Source: Thiothrix eikelboomii (lineage in GTDB: Bacteria; Pseudomonadota; Gammaproteobacteria; Thiotrichales; Thiotrichaceae). Taken from it: a stretch of 64,000 bases of DNA. The first letter of the stretch is position 1. Every line of letters begins with the position of its first letter. The notes below the pieces were generated by a model. That model worked only from the letters and a program-made list of their open reading frames with translations, did no database searches and was not told the DNA's origin. A program made the position numbers and the translations under genes. Below, in pieces: positions 9,058-16,213 of the stretch. The stretch spans positions 41,871-105,870 of the forward strand of contig NZ_FUYB01000015.1 of assembly GCF_900167255.1 (NCBI RefSeq), read 5' to 3'.

Positions 9058-10156
9058 GTGGCAAACAACGGCTCTTGGTGAACAAATAAACTTAAAACGT
9101 GGATATGATTTGCCTACGAAAAGTCGCACAGATGGAAATATCCCTATTTACTCATCATCTGGCATTTCGGGCTACCACAATGAGAATATGTGTGATGGCT
9201 TAGGTGTAATAACAGGACGATATGGCACGATTGGGAAAGTCTTTTTTTCAAGAACACCATATTGGCCTTTGAATACAACTTTGTATGTCCAAGACTTTAA
9301 AGGAAATGATGAATTATTTATTTACTACTTCTTGCAACAATTGGATTGGGCGAAATACAGCGACAAGAGTGCAGTACCCGGCGTAAATAGAAATGATGTG
9401 CATCAAGAAGAGGTAATGATCCCCCCCCTCCCCGAACAACGCGCCATCGCCGCCGTTCTCAGCAGCCTTGACGACAAAATCGACCTGCTCCACCGCCAAA
9501 ACAAAACCCTCGAAGCAATGGCAGAAACGCTGTTCAGGCAGTGGTTTGTGGAAGAAGCGGGGGAAGATTGGGATGCAGGAACGCTTGATGACGTAATTTC
9601 TGTAAAAGGTGGAACAACACCGAGTACAAAAGAACCGGCATACTGGGATGGTGATATTCATTGGACTTCACCAAGGGATTTATCAAATCACAATTCTGTT
9701 TTTCTATTTGATACGGACAGAAAAATAACAAAAAAAGGATTGGCGAAAATTAGCTCTGGATTACTTCCAGTTGGAACTGTATTGCTTTCTTCGCGTGCTC
9801 CAATTGGGTATTTAGCCATAACAAATATTAAAGTTGCTATTAATCAGGGCTATATTGCAATAATTTGTGACAAATTGGTTTCAAATTATTTCATATACCT
9901 TTGGTGTAAAAATAACATGGAAAACATTAAAGGCTCTGGGAATGGTTCCACTTTTGAGGAAATATCAAAATCCAATTTTAAGTCATTGGAGTTAACTATT
10001 CCTCCAAAAGGAAAGCTGAATAAGTTTGATGAAATTGCTTCGCCGATTTTCAAAAAAATAAAAGCTAATCAGCTTCAAATACGTACATTGGAAAAAATGC
10101 GGGATACGCTGTTGCCGAAGCTAATGAGCGGTGAGGTGCGGGTCGATTATGCGTGA
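9050..10156 (+). CDS. hsdS: Type I restriction-modification specificity subunit HsdS
   Basis: A 368-residue specificity subunit with two target-recognition domains. TRD1 is about residues 1-125, followed by the conserved spacer PPLPEQRAIAAVLSSLDDKI and a helix ending LFRQWF. TRD2 is about 175-320 and is followed by the second helix, IRTLEKMRDTLLPKLMSGE. Each TRD reads half of a bipartite DNA target. TRD1 and TRD2 are AT-rich relative to hsdM and hsdR, as is common for exchanged specificity domains. A run of eight C (9421-9428) sits exactly at the start of the first spacer, where slippage would cut the protein after TRD1. The original C-terminal tail may lie out of frame downstream. Confidence 0.93.
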   Translation: MREWQTTALGEQINLKRGYDLPTKSRTDGNIPIYSSSGISGYHNENMCDGLGVITGRYGTIGKVFFSRTPYWPLNTTLYVQDFKGNDELFIYYFLQQLDWAKYSDKSAVPGVNRNDVHQEEVMIPPLPEQRAIAAVLSSLDDKIDLLHRQNKTLEAMAETLFRQWFVEEAGEDWDAGTLDDVISVKGGTTPSTKEPAYWDGDIHWTSPRDLSNHNSVFLFDTDRKITKKGLAKISSGLLPVGTVLLSSRAPIGYLAITNIKVAINQGYIAIICDKLVSNYFIYLWCKNNMENIKGSGNGSTFEEISKSNFKSLELTIPPKGKLNKFDEIASPIFKKIKANQLQIRTLEKMRDTLLPKLMSGEVRVDYA

Positions 10157-10167
10157 TGACAACAACC

Positions 10168-10195
10168 GTAGGGGCAAAAGATTTTTTGCCCCTAC
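10168..10195. repeat. GTAG palindrome between hsdS and fic
   Basis: Arms GTAGGGGCAAAA and TTTTGCCCCTAC, perfect over 12 bp around loop GATT. The loop is the reverse complement of the AATC loop in the in-gene copies, so this copy points the other way. It lies just after the hsdS stop. Confidence 0.92.
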
Positions 10196-10238
10196 AACCA
10201 ACACCGAACAGATTCGGACGCTGGAGGAAGCGGCATGA
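10196..10238 (+). pseudogene. Possible vestigial hsdS C-terminal tail
   Basis: Downstream of the palindrome an open frame reads TEQIRTLEEAA and stops at TGA 10236-10238, overlapping the fic ATG (10235) as ATGA. Other junctions in this operon use such overlaps, and many HsdS proteins end in an acidic Glu/Ala tail. This may be the old end of hsdS, put out of frame when the palindrome arrived. This is inference from layout only. Confidence 0.35.
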
Positions 10239-11215
10239 GCCAACCTTACACGCCACCTTTCACGATCACCAGTTCGATGCTCAATCAGGTCAGCCTGATC
10301 AGTGAAAAAGTCGGCGTGTTATCCGTGCAAGGCGCTTGGCAATCCCCCCAGCTACGCAAAACCAACCAGATCAAAACCATCACCGGCACGCTGCAAATTG
10401 AAGGCAATACGCTCAGCGAAGCGCAAGTGTCGGCAATTCTTGAAGGAAAACGGGTACTCGGCTCCCCCCGCGAACTCGCCGAAGTGCAAGGCGCGATCAA
10501 AGCCTACGAACAACTGGCGCAGTTAGACCCCTACACCACCGATGATTTATGCACCGCCCACCACTGGTTAATGGGCGACATCCTCAAGCAAGCCGGACAC
10601 TTCAGGACACAAGCCGTCGGTATCCATCAGGGCGAAAAAGTCATTCACGTTGCCCCACCCGCCAACCGCGTGGCAGGCTTGATGGCTGATCTGCTGCACT
10701 GGTTAAAACATTCCGACGACCACCCCTTGATCAGCAGCAGCGTCTTTCACTATGAGTTTGAGTTCATCCACCCGTTCATGGACGGCAATGGGCGCATGGG
10801 GCGTTTGTGGCAAACCTTGTTGCTTTCCCGCTGGCGGCCTATCTTCCAATTCCTGCCGTTGGAAAGCATCATCCGCGAACACCAGCAAGCCTATTATCAG
10901 GCATTGGCCCAGGCAGACCACGCCGCCAGTGCCAATGCGTTTATCGACTTTATGCTGGAGGCGATTTTACAAACGCTTGACAAAAACGCCGATGTAAATG
11001 CCAGTGTAAACGCCACTGTAAATCTGGATGGCTTGAAAACAGCCGAAGCAGTACGCGCATTGTTAGCGCAAAACCCGACCATGACCCGCAAGGAAATGGC
11101 AGCAAGGATCGGTAAAGATCTGCGCACCATTGACCGCGCCATCAAACAATTGCAGGACAAACAACAGCTCCGGCGGGTAGGATCAGACAAAACCGGGCAT
11201 TGGGAACTGTTATGA
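10235..11215 (+). CDS. Fic family protein (protein AMPylase type) with C-terminal winged helix
   Basis: A 326-residue Fic protein. The catalytic motif HPFMDGNGRMGR is complete at residues 179-190. An inhibitory-helix motif of the (S/T)xxxE(G/N) type is present N-terminally (T52 to G57, TLQIEG), so this is a self-inhibited class II Fic enzyme. The C-terminus (about 265-326) reads as a winged helix (MTRKEMAARIGKDLRTIDRAI), suggesting DNA binding. Fic enzymes usually transfer AMP to Ser/Thr/Tyr hydroxyls; the target here is unknown. It sits inside the hsd operon with a good ribosome-binding site (GGAGGA about 10221-10226). Such proteins recur in type I R-M loci, perhaps as regulators. Confidence 0.92.
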   Translation: MSQPYTPPFTITSSMLNQVSLISEKVGVLSVQGAWQSPQLRKTNQIKTITGTLQIEGNTLSEAQVSAILEGKRVLGSPRELAEVQGAIKAYEQLAQLDPYTTDDLCTAHHWLMGDILKQAGHFRTQAVGIHQGEKVIHVAPPANRVAGLMADLLHWLKHSDDHPLISSSVFHYEFEFIHPFMDGNGRMGRLWQTLLLSRWRPIFQFLPLESIIREHQQAYYQALAQADHAASANAFIDFMLEAILQTLDKNADVNASVNATVNLDGLKTAEAVRALLAQNPTMTRKEMAARIGKDLRTIDRAIKQLQDKQQLRRVGSDKTGHWELL

Positions 11216-11243
11216 GTAGGGGCAAATGATTATTTGCCCCTAC
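11216..11243. repeat. GTAG palindrome abutting the fic stop
   Basis: Arms GTAGGGGCAAAT and ATTTGCCCCTAC, a perfect 12-bp stem with loop GATT, starting one base after the fic TGA. With the copy at 11288 it forms a pair 44 bp apart just upstream of the RAYT gene, resembling the BIME units that flank RAYT genes elsewhere. Confidence 0.92.
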
Positions 11244-11287
11244 AAAACCTTGACCTAGTTGATGAAGGGGTAATGGTATCATTGATC

Positions 11288-11314
11288 GTAGGGGCAAAAA
11301 TTTTTTGCCCCTAC
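11288..11314. repeat. GTAG palindrome upstream of the RAYT gene
   Basis: Arms GTAGGGGCAAAA and TTTTGCCCCTAC with a three-base loop. It ends 52 bp before the transposase ATG and is the second member of the BIME-like pair. Confidence 0.9.
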
Positions 11315-11366
11315 ATGTCATGTCCCAATATCCCATAGGATGTTTATTTCGACAATGGGTTAAATT

Positions 11367-12293
11367 ATGGTATTCAATCCGACGGTCCATCACCGCCAAT
11401 CTATCCGTTTGCGGGGACATGATTACACAAAAGCAGGGCTATATTTTGTCACCATTTGCACTCACGACCGACTGCCATTGTTTGGCAACGTCATAGAGGG
11501 AAAGATGTTTCCAAATGAGGCAGGCATCCTAGTGCAACAATGTTGGGAGGCTATCCCGAAACATTTCCCATCGGTCATTTTGGATGAATTTGTAGTGATG
11601 CCAAACCACGTACACGGCATTATTGTCATGGGTGATAACAACGTAGGGGCAAATAATCATTTGCCCCCACAATACAACGGTGGCGATGGCAACGTAAGGG
11701 CAAATAATCATTTGCCCCCACAATACAACGGTGGCGATGGCAACGTAGGGGCAAATAATCATTTGCCCCCACAATACAACGGTGGTGATAACAACGTAGG
11801 GGCAAATAATCATTTGCCCCCACAATACAACGGTGGCGATGGCAACGTAAGGGCAAATAATCATTTGCCCCCACAATACAACGGTGGCGATGGCAACGTA
11901 GGGGCAAATAATCATTTGCCCCCACAATACAACGATGGTGATGGCAACGTAAGGGCAAATAATCATTTACCCCCACAATACAACGGTGGTGATGGCAACG
12001 TAAGGGCAAATAATCATTTGCCCCCACAATACAACGGTGGCGATGGCAACGTAGGGGCAAATAATCATTTGCCCCTACAGGTAAAACCGGGGACGGCGCG
12101 AACTTTGGGTTCAGTGGTGCGGGGTTTTAAAATTGGTGTTACCAAATGGTTTCGTGCCCATACCGAGATACATTCTGTTTGGCAACGCAATTACTATGAA
12201 CATATCATCCGCAACGAAACGGCTTATTTAAAAATTGCCGATTATATCCAAACAAATCCCCAGCGCTGGGAAGATGATACTTATCATGTCTAA
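11367..12293 (+). CDS. REP-associated tyrosine transposase (RAYT) with an internal 17-residue repeat array
   Basis: The N-terminus (SIRLRGHDYTKAGLYFVTIC), the HUH motif in MPNHVHGIIV (around residue 85) and the C-terminal RNYYEHIIRNETAYLKIADY, containing the candidate catalytic Tyr, identify a single-strand Y1 transposase of the IS200/IS605-related RAYT group. RAYTs recognise hairpins with a GTAG or GGAG foot, which is what surrounds and fills this gene. About 140 residues between the HUH motif and the C-terminal half are nine 17-residue repeats (NVGANNHLPPQYNGGDG type); removing them leaves about 165 residues, the normal family length. The last codons overlap hsdR by 8 bp, so the gene is built into the restriction operon. 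Whether the enlarged protein is active is unknown. Confidence 0.9.
   Translation: MVFNPTVHHRQSIRLRGHDYTKAGLYFVTICTHDRLPLFGNVIEGKMFPNEAGILVQQCWEAIPKHFPSVILDEFVVMPNHVHGIIVMGDNNVGANNHLPPQYNGGDGNVRANNHLPPQYNGGDGNVGANNHLPPQYNGGDNNVGANNHLPPQYNGGDGNVRANNHLPPQYNGGDGNVGANNHLPPQYNDGDGNVRANNHLPPQYNGGDGNVRANNHLPPQYNGGDGNVGANNHLPLQVKPGTARTLGSVVRGFKIGVTKWFRAHTEIHSVWQRNYYEHIIRNETAYLKIADYIQTNPQRWEDDTYHV
11643..12078 (+). repeat. Nine-copy, 51-bp array of the GTAG palindrome inside the RAYT gene
   Basis: Palindromes begin at 11643 and then every 51 bp to 12051. Each unit is a 28-bp hairpin (arms GTAGGGGCAAAT type, loop AATC) plus a 23-bp linker. Eight units end in CCCCCAC, and only the last ends in the perfect CCCCTAC. 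Some copies have GTAAGGGC. The 51-bp period keeps the reading frame and gives 17-residue repeats. Both strands stay open through the array. Confidence 0.95.
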
Positions 12294-15200
12294 ACTCACC
12301 GAATCCGCCATCGAAGATTTCGCCATCAAGTTATTGGAGCGGCAGGGCTACACCTACATCCACGCACCGGATATTGCCCCCGACAGTGCCACGCCAGAAC
12401 GCAGTAATTACGCCGACGTATTCCTGTCCGGTAGATTAGAACAGGCGGTCAAGCGCATTAACCCCAAACTGCCCGCTAACGCACGACAAACCGCGCTCAA
12501 AGAAGTGCAGCGCATCAATTCCCCCGAATTGCTGAGCAATAACGAAACCATCCACCGCCTGCTCACCGAAGGCGTACCCGTTAGTACCCAACAAGCCGGC
12601 GACGAGCGCGGGGAACGGGTCTGGTTAATCGACTTTACCCACCCGGACAATAACGAATTTGTGGTAGCAAACCAGTTCACCGTCATTGAAAACCACCAGA
12701 ACAAACGTCCTGACCTTGTGCTATTCGTCAACGGCCTACCACTGGTAGTCATCGAGCTAAAGAATGCCACCGATGAAAACGCCACCCTAAAAGCCGCTTA
12801 CCAACAACTCGAAACCTACAAGCACACCATCCCCAGCCTGTTCAATACCAACGCTTTATTAGTGATCTCTGACGGTCTGGAAGCGAAAGCTGGCTCACTC
12901 TCCGCAGGCTTCACCCGCTTCATGACCTGGAAAAGTGCCGATGATGGCGATGGCGTAGGGGCAAAAAATCTTTTGCCCTTACAACAATACAACGGTGGTG
13001 ATGACAACGTAGGGGCAAAAAATCTTTTGCCCTTACAACAATACAACGGTGGTGATGACAACGTAGGGGGAAATAATCTTTTGCCCCTACAACAATACAA
13101 CGGTGGTGATGACAACGTAGGGGGAAATAATCTTTTGCCCCTACAACGACGGCCCGAACTGGAAACCCTGATTCTCGGCATGTTGAACAAGCCCGCCCTG
13201 CTGGACTTGCTGCGCCATTTCATTGTGTTTGAGAAAAGCAAAAAAGAAGACCCCACAACAGGTGTTATCAGCATCCATACCGTCAAAAAACTGGCGGCCT
13301 ATCACCAGTATTACGCCGTCAATGCTGCCGTTGAATCTACCCTACGTGCCGCCGCCATCGCCGACCCTAGCCAAATCAAGGAAAGCCCCGCCAGCTACGG
13401 TTTACCCGGTGTCGTCAACCAGCCCAAAGGCGACAAAAAAGCGGGCGTGGTTTGGCACACCCAAGGCTCTGGCAAGTCGTTATCCATGGTGTTCTACACC
13501 GGCAAAATCGTCCTGAAACTGGATAACCCCACGGTGTTGATCATTACCGACCGCAATGACTTGGACGACCAGCTTTTTGATACTTTCGCGGCCTCCAAAC
13601 AGCTCCTGCGCCAAGACCCCGTACAAGCCGATAACCGCGAACAGCTCAAGGATTTGCTAAAGGTTGCCTCTGGCGGGGTAGTGTTTTCCACGATCCAAAA
13701 ATTCCAGCCCGAAACAGGCAACGTCTACGAACAACTCAGCAACCGCCGCAATATCGTGGTCATCGCTGACGAAGCCCACCGCACCCAATACGGCTTTAGT
13801 GCCAAGACCGTCGACGAGAAAGATGCTGAGGGTGAAGTCATTGGCAAGCGGGTGGTGTATGGCTTCGCCAAATACCTGCGCGATGCCTTACCCAATGCTA
13901 CTTACCTTGGCTTTACGGGCACTCCCATTGAAAAGACTGACGTAAACACTCCGGCAGTATTCGGCAATTACGTGGACATCTACGACATTGCCCAAGCGGT
14001 AGAAGACGGCGCAACCGTGCGGATTTTCTACGAAAGCCGCCTTGCTAAAGTTGCCCTGAGCGAAGAAGGCAAGAGGCTGGTCAGGGAACTGGATGAGGAT
14101 CTGTCAGAAGAAGACCTCACCACCACCCAACGCGCCAAGGCGAAATGGACGCAAATGGAAGCCCTGATCGGTAGCCCTGCCCGTATCCGTAACATTGCCC
14201 AAGACATCGTGACGCACTTTGAAGCCCGTCAGGAGGTCTTTGAGGGCAAAGGCATGGTGGTCAGTATGTCGCGGCGCATTGCTGCCGACCTGTACGCCGA
14301 AATCATCAAGCTGCGCCCTGCATGGCACGATGACGCCTTGGACAAGGGCATGATCAAAGTGGTGATGACTGCCTCCAGCAGTGACGGCCCGGTACTTGCC
14401 AAGCACCACACCACCAAGGAGCAACGCAAGCAACTAGCAGAACGCATGAAGGACGATACCGACCCGCTCAAGCTGGTGATCGTGCGGGATATGTGGTTGA
14501 CCGGCTTTGATGCCCCCAGTATGCACACGCTTTACATCGACAAGCCCATGAAAGGCCACAACCTGATGCAGGCCATCGCTCGGGTCAATCGCGTTTACAA
14601 AGATAAACCCGGCGGTTTGGTGGTGGACTATCTGGGGATTGCGGCTGACCTCAAAGCAGCCCTGTCTTTCTATTCCGATGCAGGCGGCAAGGGCGACCCC
14701 ACTGTGCTACAGGAACAAGCCGTCGCCTTGATGCTGGAAAAAATCGAAATTATCGCCGCCATGTACCACGGCTTTGCCTACGAAAACTATTTCGACACCG
14801 ATACCGCCGGAAAACTCGCCTTAATCTTGGCGGCGGAAGAACACATTCTCGGTTTGGAAGACGGCAAAAAACGCTACATCAACCAAGTTACCGCGCTGTC
14901 GCAAGCCTTCGCTATTGCCATTCCCCATGAACAGGCACTGGATGCCAAGGATGAAGTTGCTTTCTTCCAAGCTATCAAAGCGCGTCTTGCCAAGTTTGAT
15001 AGCCCCGGCGAAGGCCGTAGCAGCGATGAAATCGACACTACCATCCGCCAAGTAATCGACAAGGCACTGGTATCGGAACAGGTGGTTGATATTTTTGATG
15101 CAGCGGGGATCAAGAAGCCGGACATCTCCATCCTTTCCGATGAGTTCCTCGCTGAACTTAAAGATCATGAACACAAAAATGTGGCGTTGGAGGTGCTGAA

Positions 15201-15690
15201 AAAGCTGCTCAACGATGAGCTAAAAATCCGTGCCAAGAAAAACCTGGTGCAAAGCAAAAGCCTGATGGAAATGCTGGAAACCGCCATCAAACGCTATCAG
15301 AACAAAATCCTCACCGCCGCCGAAGTCATCGACGAACTAATCAAAATCAGCAAGGAAATCGTTGCCTCCGACGATGAAGCCAAACAGATGGGGTTGAGCG
15401 ATTTTGAGTATGCGTTCTATACCGCCGTCGCCAATAATGACAGTGCGCGTCAATTGATGCAGCAGGACAAACTACGTGAACTGGCTGTGGTTCTAACTCA
15501 ACGGGTACGGGAAAATGCCGCTATTGACTGGACAATCAAGGAAAGCGTCAAGGCCAAGTTAAAGGTCATCATCAAACGCACTTTGCGGCAATACGGCTAC
15601 CCGCCGGATATGCAGTTGTTAGCGACAGAAACCGTGTTGAAACAGGCTGAAATGATTGCTAATGAATTGATTAACCTTGAACTCAAGTGA
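12286..15690 (+). CDS. hsdR: Type I restriction endonuclease and translocase subunit HsdR
   Basis: A 1134-residue restriction subunit, start chosen at 12286 (MSKLTESAIEDFAIKLLE), the usual HsdR N-terminus. The nuclease core has D143 in RPDLVLF and E157-LK in VVIELKN. The superfamily 2 motor has Walker A HTQGSGKS (391-398) and DEAH (495-498), followed by TGTPIEKTD and QAIARVNRVYKDK. It cuts unmethylated DNA after ATP-driven translocation. Residues about 222-288 are an insertion of four 18-residue repeats (core VGAKNLLPL or VGGNNLLPL) between nuclease and motor, just before the conserved PELETL segment. The start overlaps the RAYT gene. Confidence 0.95.
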   Translation: MSKLTESAIEDFAIKLLERQGYTYIHAPDIAPDSATPERSNYADVFLSGRLEQAVKRINPKLPANARQTALKEVQRINSPELLSNNETIHRLLTEGVPVSTQQAGDERGERVWLIDFTHPDNNEFVVANQFTVIENHQNKRPDLVLFVNGLPLVVIELKNATDENATLKAAYQQLETYKHTIPSLFNTNALLVISDGLEAKAGSLSAGFTRFMTWKSADDGDGVGAKNLLPLQQYNGGDDNVGAKNLLPLQQYNGGDDNVGGNNLLPLQQYNGGDDNVGGNNLLPLQRRPELETLILGMLNKPALLDLLRHFIVFEKSKKEDPTTGVISIHTVKKLAAYHQYYAVNAAVESTLRAAAIADPSQIKESPASYGLPGVVNQPKGDKKAGVVWHTQGSGKSLSMVFYTGKIVLKLDNPTVLIITDRNDLDDQLFDTFAASKQLLRQDPVQADNREQLKDLLKVASGGVVFSTIQKFQPETGNVYEQLSNRRNIVVIADEAHRTQYGFSAKTVDEKDAEGEVIGKRVVYGFAKYLRDALPNATYLGFTGTPIEKTDVNTPAVFGNYVDIYDIAQAVEDGATVRIFYESRLAKVALSEEGKRLVRELDEDLSEEDLTTTQRAKAKWTQMEALIGSPARIRNIAQDIVTHFEARQEVFEGKGMVVSMSRRIAADLYAEIIKLRPAWHDDALDKGMIKVVMTASSSDGPVLAKHHTTKEQRKQLAERMKDDTDPLKLVIVRDMWLTGFDAPSMHTLYIDKPMKGHNLMQAIARVNRVYKDKPGGLVVDYLGIAADLKAALSFYSDAGGKGDPTVLQEQAVALMLEKIEIIAAMYHGFAYENYFDTDTAGKLALILAAEEHILGLEDGKKRYINQVTALSQAFAIAIPHEQALDAKDEVAFFQAIKARLAKFDSPGEGRSSDEIDTTIRQVIDKALVSEQVVDIFDAAGIKKPDISILSDEFLAELKDHEHKNVALEVLKKLLNDELKIRAKKNLVQSKSLMEMLETAIKRYQNKILTAAEVIDELIKISKEIVASDDEAKQMGLSDFEYAFYTAVANNDSARQLMQQDKLRELAVVLTQRVRENAAIDWTIKESVKAKLKVIIKRTLRQYGYPPDMQLLATETVLKQAEMIANELINLELK
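12955..13144 (+). repeat. Four-copy, 54-bp array of the GTAG palindrome inside hsdR
   Basis: Hairpin units begin at 12955, 13009, 13063 and 13117, an exact 54-bp period (18 codons). The linker is longer than in the RAYT array by one codon (extra CAA). Units 1-2 read GTAGGGGCAAAA...CCCTTAC, and units 3-4 GTAGGGGGAAAT...CCCCTAC, so two rounds of duplication can be inferred. Confidence 0.95.
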
Positions 15691-15706
15691 GTTATCCAAG
15701 ATAGTC

Positions 15707-16171
15707 TTATTGTGGCTTAACCGTGATTTTCGTCTTCACCGAATTAGCAATAAAGCACTCCTCATGCGCCTCATCATGTAGATTCTCAAGCTCTGCTGCC
15801 GAAGGCATTTTCGCTCCAGAAAATAAAATTTTAGGCTGAAGCATCACCTCTGCAACCCAATACTTCTTATGCTCATTCGGTTTCATCATGCCGACCGCTT
15901 GATCGTGATAAGCATCTACTACAAACCCATGCTTCGCAGCGATGGATAAGAACCACAGCATATGGCAACTAGAAATGGCGGAAACAAAAGCCTCTTCAGG
16001 ATCAAGGGCTTGTGGCTCTGAAAATGGCAGCGAAACCACTAACGGCGAGGATGAACCCACGATTTCAATGCCCCCATCGAATTTCAAGAGGAATTTCCTG
16101 CTATAACGATTATCGAGAAAGTTCTGATTGCCACGCTCCCAAATAATCTCGGCAGTGTATTGATGCGCCAT
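15707..16171 (-). CDS. OsmC family protein (peroxidase-like)
   Basis: A 154-residue OsmC-fold protein. The two redox Cys expected of the family are visible: one in AISSCHMLWFL (about residue 69) and one in HEECFIANSVKTKI near the C-terminus. OsmC/Ohr proteins reduce organic hydroperoxides. This looks like the OsmC-like branch rather than Ohr. It is convergent with hsdR and lies 42 bp downstream of hrpA on the same strand. Confidence 0.88.
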   Translation of the reverse strand: MAHQYTAEIIWERGNQNFLDNRYSRKFLLKFDGGIEIVGSSSPLVVSLPFSEPQALDPEEAFVSAISSCHMLWFLSIAAKHGFVVDAYHDQAVGMMKPNEHKKYWVAEVMLQPKILFSGAKMPSAAELENLHDEAHEECFIANSVKTKITVKPQ

Positions 16172-16213
16172 TTAATTTATCCCTGACTTAAAAAATGTAC
16201 CTGTTATAGGACT

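Noticed and set aside
11529..12060. Two open frames on the minus strand through the RAYT array
   Set aside because: They are repeats read backwards. Their openness follows from the 51-bp period and the palindromes, not from coding.
12816..13286. Minus-strand frame across the hsdR array
   Set aside because: Shadow of hsdR. No ribosome-binding site, and its composition reflects the repeat.
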